Shown piece after piece: positions 1 through 11,204 of a stretch of 64,000 nucleotides of DNA (the first letter of the stretch is position 1; each line of letters starts with the position of its first letter). The stretch comes from Podocnemis expansa (lineage: Eukaryota > Chordata > Testudines > Podocnemididae), in assembly GCA_007922195.1 (NCBI GenBank), contig ML681996.1:21339560-21403559 (forward strand), read 5' to 3'. A program made the position numbers and the translations under genes. Under the pieces are notes generated by a model. The model did not search any database. It worked only from the letters and a program-made list of their open reading frames with translations, and was not told the origin of the DNA.

Positions 1-788
1 TATCCTTGTGCTGGGCTTCTTTTGCCTAAGAAGAGAATTGGTCATTCACTGTAAGAAGTTCATCTACTTTGTGAATAAAATCATTTGAATCTGGGATTTC
101 TGGTAGCAGATGAGAGTCAGTGAATGACACACATTATCTTCATTGGTGCATTTCATTCACCGTGATACTGAAGTTCTCAGTGTTCTGTAGTAGTTTTTAC
201 TTTCATGGATTAAGGTAATAACATTATAAATGGTTAAATTGGTAAAATCCAGCAACTGGTTTCGTTGACCTCGTTATATGTGTATATTGTTAGCTCCTTT
301 CACTGGGAAAACAATGGATCATCTCTCCAAAAAGAATGGTTATTAAACCTATTCTTATTAAACCTTCCTTTGGGACTGGATAGTGTGGTGGAGAATCACC
401 TCTGGAGATTTCTGGTAGCTTCAGACTTTCTCTGATAATTGATTTTTCTACCTAGGTATGGCACAGAGATCAACTAATGCTCATGGACAATGATTTCTTT
501 GTGGTGATGGACAAAAATCAAGTGACTACTGATTTGCTGAGATTGCTTCTCTTGGTACCACAAGGCAGCAGATTTTGTGATTCCATCTAGGAAATGAAGG
601 TTAAAATATTTCTTTTTAACAATACTTGCTATTCAAAATCCACAAGAGTCTGTTAGGAAAATTCTGAAACTATGCTGAATGATGCAATATCAATGATTAC
701 GGACCTGATCTGTTTTCAGTCAGACTTTGATAGTCTAGAATTCCAGTTGTCCCTATACCTGACAAAGACAGTCCTAAAGATTTTAAAA
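1..788. other. AT-rich intergenic DNA, nothing recognised
   Basis: No convincing exon, RNA gene or repeat was recognised. The sequence has frequent stops in all frames and no obvious tandem structure. Confidence 0.5.
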
Positions 789-1010
789 TGGATAGCCGTG
801 TTAGTCTAGTCCAGTGAAAAAACAACAAGGAGTTGTGTGGCACTTGAAGACTAACAAATTTATTTTTTGCATGAGCTTTCGTGGGAGAAGATCACACTTC
901 CTCAGATGCTTCGAAGATGGGTGAACTTACAGAAAGGCATGAAACTAAATGCAAGGGGGTGTAAAACATAGGATCAGGTCATAAAGTAACAGCAAATCAG
1001 AGCTAAAGAT
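789..1010 (-). mobile_element. Penelope-like element, 3' tail
   Basis: In antisense this matches the 3' end of the main PLE family repeated through the window: a 'tagtctagtccag' end, the 'gcacttgaagactaacaaat' block, the hairpin region, and 'ggatcaggtcataaagtaac'. Only the noncoding 3' portion is present. It holds a hammerhead-like core on the minus strand, listed separately. The copy stands alone, with no coding sequence beside it. Confidence 0.7.
865..915 (-). ncRNA. Hammerhead-ribozyme-like motif in PLE tail
   Basis: On the minus strand a CTGAGGA core (899-905) is followed by a hairpin with UCUUC loop and one mismatch, then GAAA (877-880) and a short GC-UCAU-GC stem III, the order CUGANGA / stem II / GAAA / stem III of a hammerhead. 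An extra A sits between the core and stem II. PLEs are known to carry hammerheads. Activity of this decayed copy is unproven. Confidence 0.4.
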
Positions 1011-1999
1011 GACAGTCAATTGACCAAGGCTATGTCAAGACAAGACAGAAGCCATGTTAGAAACACCCATAGAACTCTGCAGGACTGGTGTTAGCAAAAG
1101 CTATGCATATTTTGTGAGTCTGAAGATATTTCTGTTTCTTTAATTGGTCCTTAATTCTCAGATCAGATGCTGCTTTTTCAGTCTGTTAGTCTAGACAACT
1201 ACAGTAATTTCCTCTCTTCTGCCTACTTGTCCATGTGTATGTGCTCTAGGCTGGATTATTGCAATGTTTTCTGTGTACAACTATCCTTAAAGACCACTTG
1301 GAAGTAACAAATATTTCACAAGAGATCTATGCACATTCTAATCACAAGGAACATCTTTCTCCTATCCTTTAACGACTGCAAATGATTTCAAACTCATCTC
1401 TGTGTATATGTGCCATGATGTTGCTTTTAACATATAGAGCAATACATTTTGACAGCTGCTATAGCCCTATACGACCATGTCACATAGTTAATAATAGCTG
1501 AGCTGCTTATGCTAACAAGCCTTAGATATGAATATTGGGGATTGGGGGAAGGCTGTTCTTAGTAATGGACACTTTTGTTTCTTGTCTTGGCCTTGGGTTC
1601 ATTTTTTTTCTTTAAGGACAGAGTATAGAGCTCATTTACCCCTTGTCTTTTAACTGAAGTTGTGTGAGAGGAGAGTCAAAAGAGAACATGATTTGTTCAT
1701 CTAAAGAGAATTCATGTCGGACTGGCACTGAGAGAATTTACATACAAAAATCATAATATGCTGACAAGTGTGTGTCATGGGTACAGTTTTAAAAATCCTA
1801 AATATGAATATAAAACTGAACATAAGAAGTGATTATTGCTAATTACATGGAGATTATTCAGGAGAAAAATTAAAGCAGAAATGTTTAATTTTCTGTGCTC
1901 TCAGTGGATGGAGTTAGCAACTTATGAAGAAACATGTAATGTGAATTTACTGTCAACAGTATAAGTCATTATGAAAATTATTATAAATGAAGATGTTTA
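1011..1999. other. Unannotated AT-rich stretch
   Basis: Low coding potential and no repeat family recognised. Confidence 0.45.
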
Positions 2000-2610
2000 T
2001 TCAGTCCATGCCAGAGCTAGGGAAGAGATTTCAGAAGGGAGGCCAGATGGTTAAATGGCTTTTATTGCAGAGCTGTGGTGACCATTCCCTTGTGTTCCTG
2101 AAGAAGCCATGTTGTGCATGAGACACTGTGAGATCCATACAAATGTCAGCCTGATGAGCCCAGAGCTGAGCCCCGGACCATTACCTCAGTAGCCCTCACA
2201 GCACTGTGGAAGAACCTGTGGCTGAGGCCTGACAGTGTTGAGACACAGATAGCTCACTATGCCTATAAAGGGGGGGGAATAAGTGTGCACTTGCTCTGCC
2301 CTACCTGAAGGCCTGGAAGAGGGCCAGTAGCAGCCCCGAACAGATAAGGTATGCCAGAGGACCCTTGCTGTGCTTGCCTGCATGGTGACAGACTACATAT
2401 TGGAACTGGGAGGCACAAGGACTGAATTGTACTGCTAGGGCCAGTTGACCTGGATAAAGAGCAAGCTGTTTGGGCCAGTCTGACCAGGCCAAAGGCCCCT
2501 GGCGCAGATGACTATGAGCGGGGCGGGTCAAAGGAAGGGCCTGCAGTTGGGGGACATCTAGTGCAAAGAGGCCAGGCCCAGAAGTAATTCCCTATAGCAA
2601 GAGCTTATGC
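2000..2610 (-). mobile_element. Possible LTR (minus strand)
   Basis: Read on the minus strand, this segment has a GC-richer promoter-like part, a TATA-like 'tttataggc' near 2262, and an AATAAA signal near 2063 close to its end, the usual order of a retroviral-type LTR. I cannot define TG...CA ends or a target duplication, and no gag/pol remnant flanks it. It could also be another promoter-bearing repeat. Confidence 0.3.
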
Positions 2611-2769
2611 ATTGTGGTATGTGTACTTATGCCAGGAGATGAATGTTGTACATTCTTATCGGGGTACTTGCCTTTGGGTCTGCAGCTGTGTAGAAATAAA
2701 GTGCCACGCTGCACTAAGTTGTGCCCCCCGCCTACTGACGATTACTCCACCATGCCAATAGCTCCTCGT

Positions 2770-3182
2770 CCCCCATGTCAGCACCAGACACCAGCACAGG
2801 CTGGTGGGAATGGGTTGTCCAAGGAACATGGAGCAGCAAGCACTGAAGGAGGAACCCTCCAGATTAGCAGGGGGACCATCACCCTCATCACCGAGCCCAC
2901 CCCAGTCCTACGCCGAAGGCATATGGTGATGAGGGCAGGCATCCCTGAGGACAAGAGCATGGCCATCGGTCTCTGGAAGACAGCCACTCCCAGGTCCCAC
3001 AGGTCCGGTGCCCATCCCACCAGCATCAGGAGGTCCACCATCAGGGAACTGCTGCTGCAGGTCGCCCATGCCATCAGCTGGTCCTGCAGCTTGGAGTGCT
3101 GAAGGACAGCATCGCCGGCCTCACGGCCCTGGGCTTTCCAATGTGTGGGGAGATCGTTGATGCCACCCGCATCACCATGTGA
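2770..3182 (+). pseudogene. PIF/Harbinger transposase fragment (HARBI1-like, DDE_Tnp_4)
   Basis: Part of a PIF/Harbinger transposase, the nuclease that excises and inserts the element. In one frame, at about 2936-3075, the translation reads IPEDKSMAIGLWKTATP and then STIRELLLQVAHAI. These fit the family's 'PxxKRVAIALWKLATP...GVGKSTVxxxxxQVxxAI' helical region. After a frameshift the next frame gives LKDSIAGLTALGFPMCGEI followed by VDATRIT, matching 'GFxxxGFPNCxGAIDGTHIP', where the D is the first catalytic aspartate and the GTH is degenerate here. The rest of the DDE domain is missing: sequence after 3182 goes almost directly to an AATAAA signal. At least one frameshift and the loss of the catalytic C-terminal half make it dead. 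It converges on the Myb-like gene at 3555-5092, a usual PIF/Harbinger partner. Confidence 0.65.
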
Positions 3183-3259
3183 GCCCCAATACACCACCCG
3201 CTCCCCCTTTCTGCCCCAGCCAGCTGCCACCCAACCCACCCACACCCTGAAACCAATCC

Positions 3260-3304
3260 AATAAAACATCCAACAACTTTGGACATGGGTGAACTGTTTT
3301 TATT
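3260..3304. promoter_or_regulatory. Convergent poly(A) signals of the Harbinger genes
   Basis: AATAAA on the plus strand (3260-3265) would serve the transposase, and its complement TTTATT (3299-3304) gives AATAAA on the minus strand for the Myb-like gene. They lie about 35 bp apart, as expected for two convergent genes in one compact transposon. Confidence 0.5.
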
Positions 3305-3359
3305 TACAAGGGGGCACGGGAAGGCAGAACTTGGAAGACAGGAAGGGTTGATTGGGGGC

Positions 3360-3545
3360 ACAACTGGGGGCATGAGGATGTGGGGTGGGGGTTTCAAACT
3401 GGGGGCACGGGGAAGTGGGGTGGGGGTTTCAAAATAGGGGCACAGGGATGTGGGATGGGGGGTTTCAAAATGGGACAGGGGATGTGGGGTGGGGGTTTCA
3501 AACTGGGGGCATGGGAATGTGGGGTGGGGGTTTGGGGACAACTGG
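3360..3545 (+). repeat. G-rich minisatellite, ~35-40 bp unit
   Basis: About five imperfect tandem units share 'gatgtggggtgggggtttca' followed by 'aactgggggca'. The plus strand is strongly G-rich, with runs of four to six G. It sits in the presumed 3' untranslated part of the minus-strand Myb-like gene. The period and purine skew explain the long spurious frames here. Confidence 0.75.
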
Positions 3546-3554
3546 GGGAGCATT

Positions 3555-5092
3555 TTAGGGGGGAGCTGCCCCTGGGGCAGGGCCCAGAGTTCCACAGCAT
3601 TCACCGAGGCCACCGCGGGTCCAGGGGCACCAGCGGCGAGGGGCAGTAGGGTCCCTGGCTGAAGCAGGCGCAGTCCCAGGCTGGGGAGCAAGGTTTCCCC
3701 CAGGCTGCTGCAGCGTGCCCTGCATGCCCTCAAGGGCTGTTGCCTGGCGCTCCTGGGCCATCACCTGGCACTCCAGAGCTGAGTCCTGGCGCTCCAGACC
3801 TGCGGCCTGGCACTCCAGGGCCGCCACAATGCGGTCATCTGCCTCGACGAAGCGCTGGAGGTGCTGGACTGCAGCGTCCTGGCGCTGGGCTTGTTCAATG
3901 CGCCAGGCCCTGGAGGACTCCTCAGCCTGCTGCCCGAGCTCCAGCATCGTGTTGAGGACATCAGCCCTGGTAGGCCGGGCTCTCCTCCTCTGCCATGTGG
4001 CCGGTGGTGGACTCCCAGGCAACAGATGGCAGGTGGGCAGATGAGCTGCAGGGGCAAAAGAGAGAACGGTTAGGTGTCAGCCTACTAGCCTTGGTGTGTG
4101 CAGCCTGTGAGCTGCAAACACCCCTGCCCTGACAGCTAGCAGGTTTCCAAGGCTGTCTGGGCTCTGTACACTGCAGTCAGGGGGCACAGGGCCTCGTGGC
4201 CCATGGTAGGTAGTGAGCTGTTCTTGGGAAGTCTCCTGGGCCCATGTGACAGCCATGGTGGCTGCAGGCTCTCTGCTCTGCATGCTGCCAGGTCTGCCTA
4301 TTGCCACCCTGTGTTGAAGGACCTCCATCTTGGTTGGGCATGGGACCCTGTCTCCCCATGCCTCCCTGCGGCATGCCTGCATGGGAGAGTGTGTGCCCTC
4401 CTCCCCCGGGCCTGAGCCCCACCATCCCAGGGCTGTGGCCCCCTCAGGACCCATGCCCTGCACTCTGGGGCCTCCCTGCCTTGTGGGGCGGGACACTTAC
4501 CAACTGGGATGCCTGACATCTGGCGCGATGTCCCGTTGGACTCTGCTCCCTCCTGCTCCTCTGGGGGCTCTGCAGGGCTGCTGGTCTGGGGCTCCTCTAA
4601 CAGAATGAGCTCCAGGCTGGTGGGTGGCGCCATACTCGGGCAGCTGCCCTCGCCCACCTCCGGGGGCTCTTCACCTTTGGTGGGGATCCCCTCCGGCTCT
4701 GTGGCACTACTCTGCGCCTCCGCCGTGTCTCACAGGTGCCTACGATGGGATGGGCCGCCAGGCTCATCCACCAGGATGTGGTCCATCTCTGCATATTATG
4801 GGCAGCTGGTGGCAGCTGCTGCCCCACAGAGCACCCAGGCATCCCGTTCCTGACAATACTCCTGGCAGAGACCCTTGACCTTTGAGCGCACCTGCTTGGT
4901 GGTGCGCTTGAAGCCCTCATCTGCCAGGGCCCTGGCAATGTCCGTGTATATATCCAGATTCCTGTGGCTGGCCCTGAATCTATCCAGTATGTCCTCCTGT
5001 CCCCAGATGCGGAGGAGGGCAAGAGTCTCCGTGCAGGACCACACAGATCCCCTCCGCCGTCCCTGTGAAGGGGTTGTGTGTGCCTCTGCCAT
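3555..5092 (-). pseudogene. Harbinger Myb/SANT-like DNA-binding protein gene, two exons
   Basis: Accessory DNA-binding protein of PIF/Harbinger transposons. It helps nuclear import of the transposase and end binding. Exon 1 runs 5092 to 4501 and starts at an ATG in good context (gagccATGG). It encodes a trihelix/Myb-like domain: VWSCTETLALLRIWGQEDI, SHRNLDIYTDIARALADEGF, then RTTKQVRSKVKGL. A GTAAGT donor follows at 4500, and a pyrimidine tract ending 'cctgcag' gives an acceptor at 4046, so the intron is about 455 bp. Exon 2 (4045 to 3555) opens near RRRARPTRADVLNTMLEL and continues as a Q/E-rich helical C-terminus, matching the dimerisation tail of these proteins. Two in-frame stops (TAA at 4796-4798, TGA at 4730-4732) break exon 1. 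The remainder of the frame is open, so inactivation looks fairly recent. Confidence 0.75.
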
Positions 5093-5189
5093 GGCTCACC
5101 ACCTTCACAGCCTGGCAGCAGCAGAAGGCACGCACTGGGAGGGCACTTCCTGGCCCAGGGCAACCTGGGAGGAAGAAGGTCGCCCTCCA

Positions 5190-5444
5190 AACTGCTTTTG
5201 AAACAACGTTCTTTTGAAATAATGGGTTTTTGGACCCTTTGTTTCAAAACAGGCATTTCGATTCGTTGTTTCAAAATGTCTGTTTTGAAATAATGGGTCC
5301 AAACGCCGTTGTTTCGAAATAGCTGTTTCAAAACAATGGTTGTTTTGTTAGTGGAGTGGGTTTGACCGTTTCAAAACAACGATCGTTATTTAGAAACAAC
5401 AAATCCCGTCATTTTGAAATAACAAACTGTCGTGTGGACATGGC
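5190..5444. repeat. TTTCGAAA-rich subterminal region of the Harbinger element
   Basis: Dense repeats of 'tttcaaaaca', 'tttcgaaata' and their complements end near 5444 in 'gtgtggacatggc'. This resembles the ends of the Harbinger MITE at 52464-52908. I take it as the right terminal region of the transposon that carries the two genes at 2770-5092. No matching left end was found. Confidence 0.55.
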
Positions 5445-6345
5445 ACTTTTTCTTTCGAAACAACGGCTGTTGTTTTGAAAGGAAAGTGCTGTAGTTTTAA
5501 ATACCAAGCTGGTAGAAAGAGGAAACTGAACTAGTCACTTTATTTGTGCTGCTGTGTTAAAAGTGTTTATCTAAAGGAAGACTAAGCAGGACTGTTCAAT
5601 GTCCTGCTTTCTTAAGGATGATGCCATATGAGTCAGTTACCTTGGCTTTAGGCATAAGGAGCTGAATGAAATCAATTCTCAGTGGCTACCACCTGTGACT
5701 ACTGAAGTTACTAATTTCTGCAGTCACATGAGCCTCTACTGTTACTTTGTCCTTCTGTTCTCCTTTTACACATGTCTGATTAGTCACTTGTATATTATCT
5801 AAATCCTAGATTATAAACTCTCTGGTGAGGACTATCTGTTATTTGTTTAGTACCTAGAACCAAGGGGCCTTAATTTCAAATCCAGACAGGGTTCCCACAC
5901 ACAACTTAAAGAATAATTAAATAAATAAGGTTGTGGCCCCTCCCCTATCAGCTATAGGAAGGTTAGTCAGTTGTCATCTTCATATTGTCTGTGCTTGCAC
6001 TGGTTATACAGAGTGCTTATGTCAGGGTTTTTTGTCACAGTGCCTAGTGAGCCTCCTTCTTGGCCATGCACTAGGATTGCTGTGGGATTAGGCCACGCCC
6101 TATGTTCTGGGTCCTTTTGACCCTGACTAGAGTCCAGACACTGACCCAATCTTGGAGTTCCCAGGCACACATAGATATGGATGTCTTCTTTGACAGCCCC
6201 TCAAGATATTGGAACCTGCTGCCCAACTGCCTAGTCTCTCCGGCTGCCACGCTGACACTTCAGCCTCTGCAGTACCTAAACATACTTTTCTCCCACAACT
6301 CCACTCCAAGAGTATGAAGCTTCTGGTTGAAGTTTAATTCTCACT
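5445..6345. other. Intergenic, nothing recognised
   Basis: Mixed-composition DNA with no supported gene or repeat. Confidence 0.4.
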
Positions 6346-6863
6346 GGGTATGTCTACACTTACAATTTAATTTGATTTAAAGAGGGTTAATTTGAATGAA
6401 ATCAATGCATGACTACACTGGCTTTCATTACTTCAAACTAAGGAATTCCTTAGTTTGAATGAATAAAAACTTACTTCAAAGTTATAAAAGCCTGCTTAAC
6501 TTCATAGTAAAAGTTAATTCAAAATTATTAATTCAAATTAACCCAATGTTGCTGTGTTAATTCAAACTAACCATTGGTTTGAATTAATGCTTTTTGACCT
6601 TCTTCCTCCTAGGGTGCCTTCCTCTTTCTATATATTGGGTGGGGGCATGACCCTTCCTGGGGGCCATCTTGCCATACATCCCATGGTTCCCCTCTCCTAA
6701 TTCGAATTAGCAAGTCTTGTCCATGGACATGCTAGTTCGAGTTGGGTTTCTGGTGGGACCATGTTAGTTCATATTAACCTCATTTGAACTAATCATTATT
6801 AGTTCAAATTAATTAGTTTGAATTAAGTTAATTCAAACTAACCTTCCAAGTGTAGACATAGAC
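6346..6863. mobile_element. Harbinger-type MITE (ttcaaactaa family)
   Basis: It begins GGGTATGTCTACACTT and ends with the near complement AAGTGTAGACATAGAC. The interior is built of 'ttaattcaaactaa' motifs in both orientations, so it folds back. No coding sequence. The flanking trinucleotides do not give a clean target duplication, unlike the copies at 39812 and 61968. Confidence 0.65.
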
Positions 6864-8274
6864 TTTGGGACATGCAGCAAACAAGGGACAAAGGTCACTC
6901 TGTACCCTCACGATAGAAAACAAGCAAGGATTGACTGTGTGCCTGTTGCTAAGAATCATGCTGGAAGTGGTGATGCACTTGTAAGCTAGGAAATATTGTG
7001 GCCCTGCACTTTGCTGGAAGCACAAAAGTCTGTGGCACAGCTTGAAGATACTGTGGCCCAGATACTGCTGGAAAAAGTTAGGCATAATGCTTGGATGAAG
7101 AGTTATAATCTATAACTATCAGTCTCACCTATCTCTCTATAAATAATATAAAATGTCTTATATTTGGAGATTTGCACACATATTTTATCATTTAGGAGGT
7201 CACTTTATGAAACATTGATTTTTGAATGTCTCATCACTTTATTTTATTTATTTTATGGTTATTTATCTCACTGTTTTAAACTAAAACTTGTAAAGATTAT
7301 CTGGGAAGAATAGGAAAAGCCATTAGTTGCCTCAGAAATGTATGTTTATATTGTGTGGGGGGTGTCTCCCCATCCCTACTAAAAAGAAACACCATATGAT
7401 ATTTTTCATAAAAGGAGAGATTTAAAATTAGCAATAATCTAACTTTCTATTTCCAGGTAGCTTTATGACAAAGTATCAAGAAATGTATAGAACACAATCT
7501 ATTAGGAGAAAAATATATTGGAAACTTCAATCAGAATTAATGACAATACATATTTCAGTTTTCAACATTCACCTATGCATGAGTAATATTGAATATGTCA
7601 ACTTTCATGGGGGTGGAGGGTGTAACCCAAAAACCTATTAACAGCTACTGTAGTTGGGGAAAATAGCAAAACTGGGTTTAATTTTCTCTAACTTTTCTCT
7701 TTTGTTATCATTTCTTCTTCGTCAAAGCAAGTTATTTTACAGACAAGTTGTGAAGCTCATCCAAGACTACAATATGTATTTAAAGCAATTCTGCTGTCAT
7801 CTAGTTCCCCTTCAGGTTTTCAAACTTAATTACTTATAAACAGCATATGAATCACTGATAGAACTAACTGGAAAAAGATAATGTTTGTGCAAAAGTTAGA
7901 ACCCAGTCCTGTTAATAGATTACTCACAGTGTATAAAGCTATAAATATGCATAATTCTTGCCTGGGTCAAGATGTTCACACTGGCAGCTGCTAGGCTGCT
8001 CTAGGAGTGATGCCTTTTGGGTAGCTAGCCCACAGTGCACCATAGCAGAAGTGCCCCTCTCTCCTGGCCACTCTTTTAGTACAGGAAGTGAGTGACCACA
8101 CCTCCCTCCATATTTTGTGTGGCAACAAGGAGCCCAGGAGGTCAGGGAGCCTGATGTGGACCAGCGGTGTGCCAGCACAGCACTCCACAACCACCCTCCA
8201 CTGCCCAGACTCCTCCTGCTAGGGACCAGGTGTCACAAGGCAGCTACCAGAGAAAGGGCAGGGTACAGCAGTTG
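6864..8274. other. Mostly unique DNA; possible degraded MITE end near 7970-8230
   Basis: No gene seen. Around 7970-8230 the sequence is GC-richer, with 'tagctagcccacagtgcacc', reminiscent of inner parts of Harbinger-derived repeats, but I could not delimit an element. Confidence 0.3.
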
Positions 8275-8633
8275 TCCAGATGCAAACACTGGAAACAGCA
8301 CATAGAGGAAGGTAATGTTAAATCATCTGTTGTAATGGGAAAGAAATCCATAGTCATGATTTAATGCTGTTTTTACACAATCTAATCTGAAAGAACTAGC
8401 AGGTTTCTTTCTTTCTGTCTTACTTACTTACTTATACGCTTTTTCCCAGTGTTGGAATCTTAACAACTGCTTTGATTTGCTGTTACAGTGTGACCTGATC
8501 CTATGTCTTACGTTCCCCAGCATTTATTTCCTATGATTCTGTATGTTCCCCCATCTTCAAACCATCTGAGAAAGTCGGATTTTCTTCCATGAAAACTCAT
8601 GCAATAAATAAATTTGTTAGTTTTAAACAGTGC
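8275..8633. mobile_element. Inverted pair of PLE fragments
   Basis: 8275-8395 matches the PLE 3' region in antisense ('gtaatgggaaagaaatccat'). 8440-8633 matches it in sense, from 'aacaactgctttgatttgct' through the hairpin to 'aataaatttgttag'. The arms are head to head with about 45 bp of unrelated 'cttacttacttactta' sequence between them. The outer tails are truncated, so no target duplication can be seen. Confidence 0.6.
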
Positions 8634-8641
8634 CTCAGGCA

Positions 8642-9500
8642 GAGGCGTCACTGGGGGGGCAATGAACCCAGGGCACAGGCCCAGTCCCCACCCCCAGGGG
8701 CAGGACCCGCCCCCTGGGGAGACATCCCGCCCCCTGGCCAGGGATAGGGCTAGGGGGGCAGGGGGTGGCCACGCCGCCGTGAGTGGCTAGGCTGTGGCGT
8801 GGTGTGGCCGGAAGCGGCTGCTGGAGGCTGGGCCTGCACCTGCGGTGGTGGGTGGCCAGGACCCTGATCCCTGGCTGGGGACGGGGTCACCGTGGCTGCT
8901 GGCAGCCAGGCCCCTGATCCCCAGTGGGCTGGGGATCAGGAGCCTGGCTGTCTGCTGCCGCAGGCGCGGGCGCAGGCCTGGCCTCCATTGGCCACTTCTG
9001 GCTGCGCCGCGCCGCGGCCTAGCCGCTTGCAGCGATGTGGCCTCCCCCTGGCCCTATCCCTGGTGGGGCCTGCCGGGCAGCCAGCCAGGCCTGGGATACC
9101 CAGCTGGGGACGGGGCTGCCGCGGCCAGCTGGGGATCGGGCCCCGGGTTGGGCTGCAGAAGGCAAAGGGAGAGACACAGGGGCTTGGGCTGGAGAAGAGG
9201 AGAGAGACACACACGGTTGTGCTGGAGAATGGGAGAGAGACGCTGGAGAAGGGCAAGAGGAGAGAGACATGCAAAGTTGGGCTGAAGAATGAGAGAGATG
9301 AGGGGTCAGGCTGAGAAGGGGGAAAGATGCCGGATCAGGTCAGGGGAAGGAGAGAGATGTGGGGTCAGGCTGGAGAAAGGGGAGACCTGAGGTGTCAGGC
9401 TGAGAATGGGGGAGATGCCAGGTCTGGCTGCGATGGCAGAAAGATGCAGGATCAGGTCAGGGAACATGGGGAGTTTGGATGTGCTGTACACAGCTGGGAA
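8642..9500. mobile_element. GC-rich hAT-like repeat (left end only)
   Basis: The segment starts near CAGAGGCGTCACTGGGG, close to the end of the hAT element at 19591 (CAGGGGTGTCACTGGC), and its first 60 bp share wording with that element ('gggcacaggccc'). I could not find the right terminal repeat. Long frames inside are a by-product of high GC content. Confidence 0.4.
9160..9465 (+). repeat. Purine-rich degenerate minisatellite
   Basis: Repeated 'ggagagagac', 'ggctggagaa' and 'gatgcaggatcaggtcaggg'-like phrases recur every 30-40 bp. The plus strand is nearly free of pyrimidine runs. Units are diverged and no fixed period is visible by eye. Confidence 0.55.
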
Positions 9501-9524
9501 TGCTCCCAGCTGTATTGTGCTTTC

Positions 9525-9767
9525 TATCCACCCCCATCCCCATGTTTTCTATGGCTAGAAGGCCAAATAAGTCAACTCCCACGCCACATTGCCTTAAGTC
9601 AGCTTAATAAAGTTGACTTAATGATAAAGTTGACATTATAAGTGGAAGTTATGAAGTCGACATTAGCAACCAGGAAAGTCAACTTTGCTGGCTTGCAATG
9701 TGGCTGGGGCTTTATTTAAGTCGACTTAAGGGACCTTAAGTTGACTTAAGGCCACAGTGTAGACATG
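9525..9767. mobile_element. MITE remnant (gtcgactta family)
   Basis: Internal 'aagtcgactta' and 'aagttgactta' motifs lead to a right end 'cagtgtagacatgacc', typical of the Harbinger-like ends in this window. The left terminal repeat is not visible, so the copy is truncated or its left end has been replaced by the preceding GC-rich repeat. Confidence 0.45.
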
Positions 9768-10182
9768 ACCATTGAGACCAGACCTATAATTCTTGCTACA
9801 GCACAGAGACATTAAAATTCATACAAATCAGCCAGCAAGGCCTAGGTTTCATTTCCAGTTCTGCCACTGATCTTCTGTGTGTCCTTTGTCAAACTACTTC
9901 ATTTACCCATGTGTCAATTATGCTCCAAACTTTTGTCAATCTCAATTACCCAGAGTGCAAGCTCTTTATGACAGGTACTGTCTCTGGCAGATCCAAGCAT
10001 AATGAGACCCTAATCTTAGCTGGGGTATCTTTGCACTATTGCAGTACAGACAATATATAATAATAAATTGGGATTATTGATATTTGGAACTTGATTAAGA
10101 GCAAGTTAGAGTTAAGATGGATGCAAACAAGCAGTAATAAAATGATACCGCTTTGAGTGTTGCTAAAAAAAAAACAACACAA
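9768..10182. other. Unique AT-rich DNA
   Basis: Nothing recognised. Confidence 0.4.
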
Positions 10183-10193
10183 TTTAATCAAGA

Positions 10194-10418
10194 GAGAGTC
10201 AAAAGGGGTAGCTGTGTTAGTCTAGTTCAGCAAAACAGATAAGGAGTCCTGTGGTACTTTTGAAGACTAACAGATTTATTTATAGAGTGTTTTCATGTGC
10301 AGAATCCCACTTCATCTTCATTTTTCATGCATCTGATGAAATGGGATTCTGCCCATTAAAGGCCATGAGAAAAATTAACTTGTTAGTTTCCCTAAGTGCC
10401 ACAGGACTTCTTGTTTGC
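10194..10418. mobile_element. PLE foldback insertion with 11-bp target duplication
   Basis: Left arm (10201-10318) is antisense PLE tail and right arm (about 10324-10418) is sense PLE tail. Both 3' tails face outward and the heads meet in the centre. The unit is flanked by identical TTTAATCAAGA (10183-10193 and 10419-10429). Both arms carry an 'attctgc' variant where other copies have 'attttctc', so they come from one source. No coding capacity. Confidence 0.8.
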
Positions 10419-10429
10419 TTTAATCAAGA

Positions 10430-11204
10430 TACACTCTTAATGGAATTTAAGTACAATGGAAATTCATATATTATTTCATATGCAAAGTAAGGTGATAATG
10501 GTTTGAGCTACTAATGGTTTAAGATTGTTTACTCATAAAAACAAATTGACATAGAATATTTCACATTCAACATAACACTTAACTGTCAGCAGTTCAAGGG
10601 GGGTACAAAACTGGCCAGAAGCTTATAATTAGAAAAGCAATTATACGGCAGCCAACTGGAAATAGCTGTTTGAAAGGGCAGTATAGATGGATATGTAGCT
10701 ATGGAAATGTAATCCAGATTGACAGCAGGTCAATCTGTAATTTGAGTTTTACAGAAGCTATGCTAAAATCATCTGCATTGACTAAATCTGAAATTCAGAA
10801 GATTGTGGTTAATAGGGAAAAAAGTATACTTCATAGCAATTTGGGCCTGAGTAGCTACAAACCAGTAATGACAACATGCATGTATCACATTCTGAAAATC
10901 ATTACACTTGAGGAAAGTGGCCTTGGATATTCTAATCACTTTAAATTCCTAGCCTCCTGATAAATTAGAGTTACAACAGCTGTTCTTCTTTTGAATGGGG
11001 GAGAGAAAAACTGACTTGTTATAACCACACTGTGTAAGTCCTGGTTTCAACAGAACTGTTTTTTGGCTCCATAATGCATCTTGTACCTTTATAGGTAGTG
11101 AAAAGCAAATTATTTTATAACACAATTAGATACAGCGATGTACTAACATGGTACCTTAGCACAGTTTATTGGATGAATTTTAGTTGATGAAAGAGACAAA
11201 CATT
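10430..11204. other. Unique AT-rich DNA
   Basis: No supported feature. A 96-codon frame at 10670-10960 has no recognisable domain and AT-driven composition. Confidence 0.4.

Noticed and set aside
3074..3733. 219-codon minus-strand frame
   Set aside because: It runs through the G-rich minisatellite and overlaps the transposase and Myb remnants in other frames. It has a repetitive proline-rich translation and no family match.
8794..9314. 163- and 140-codon plus-strand frames
   Set aside because: GC-rich repeat plus minisatellite. Low-complexity translations without conserved motifs.
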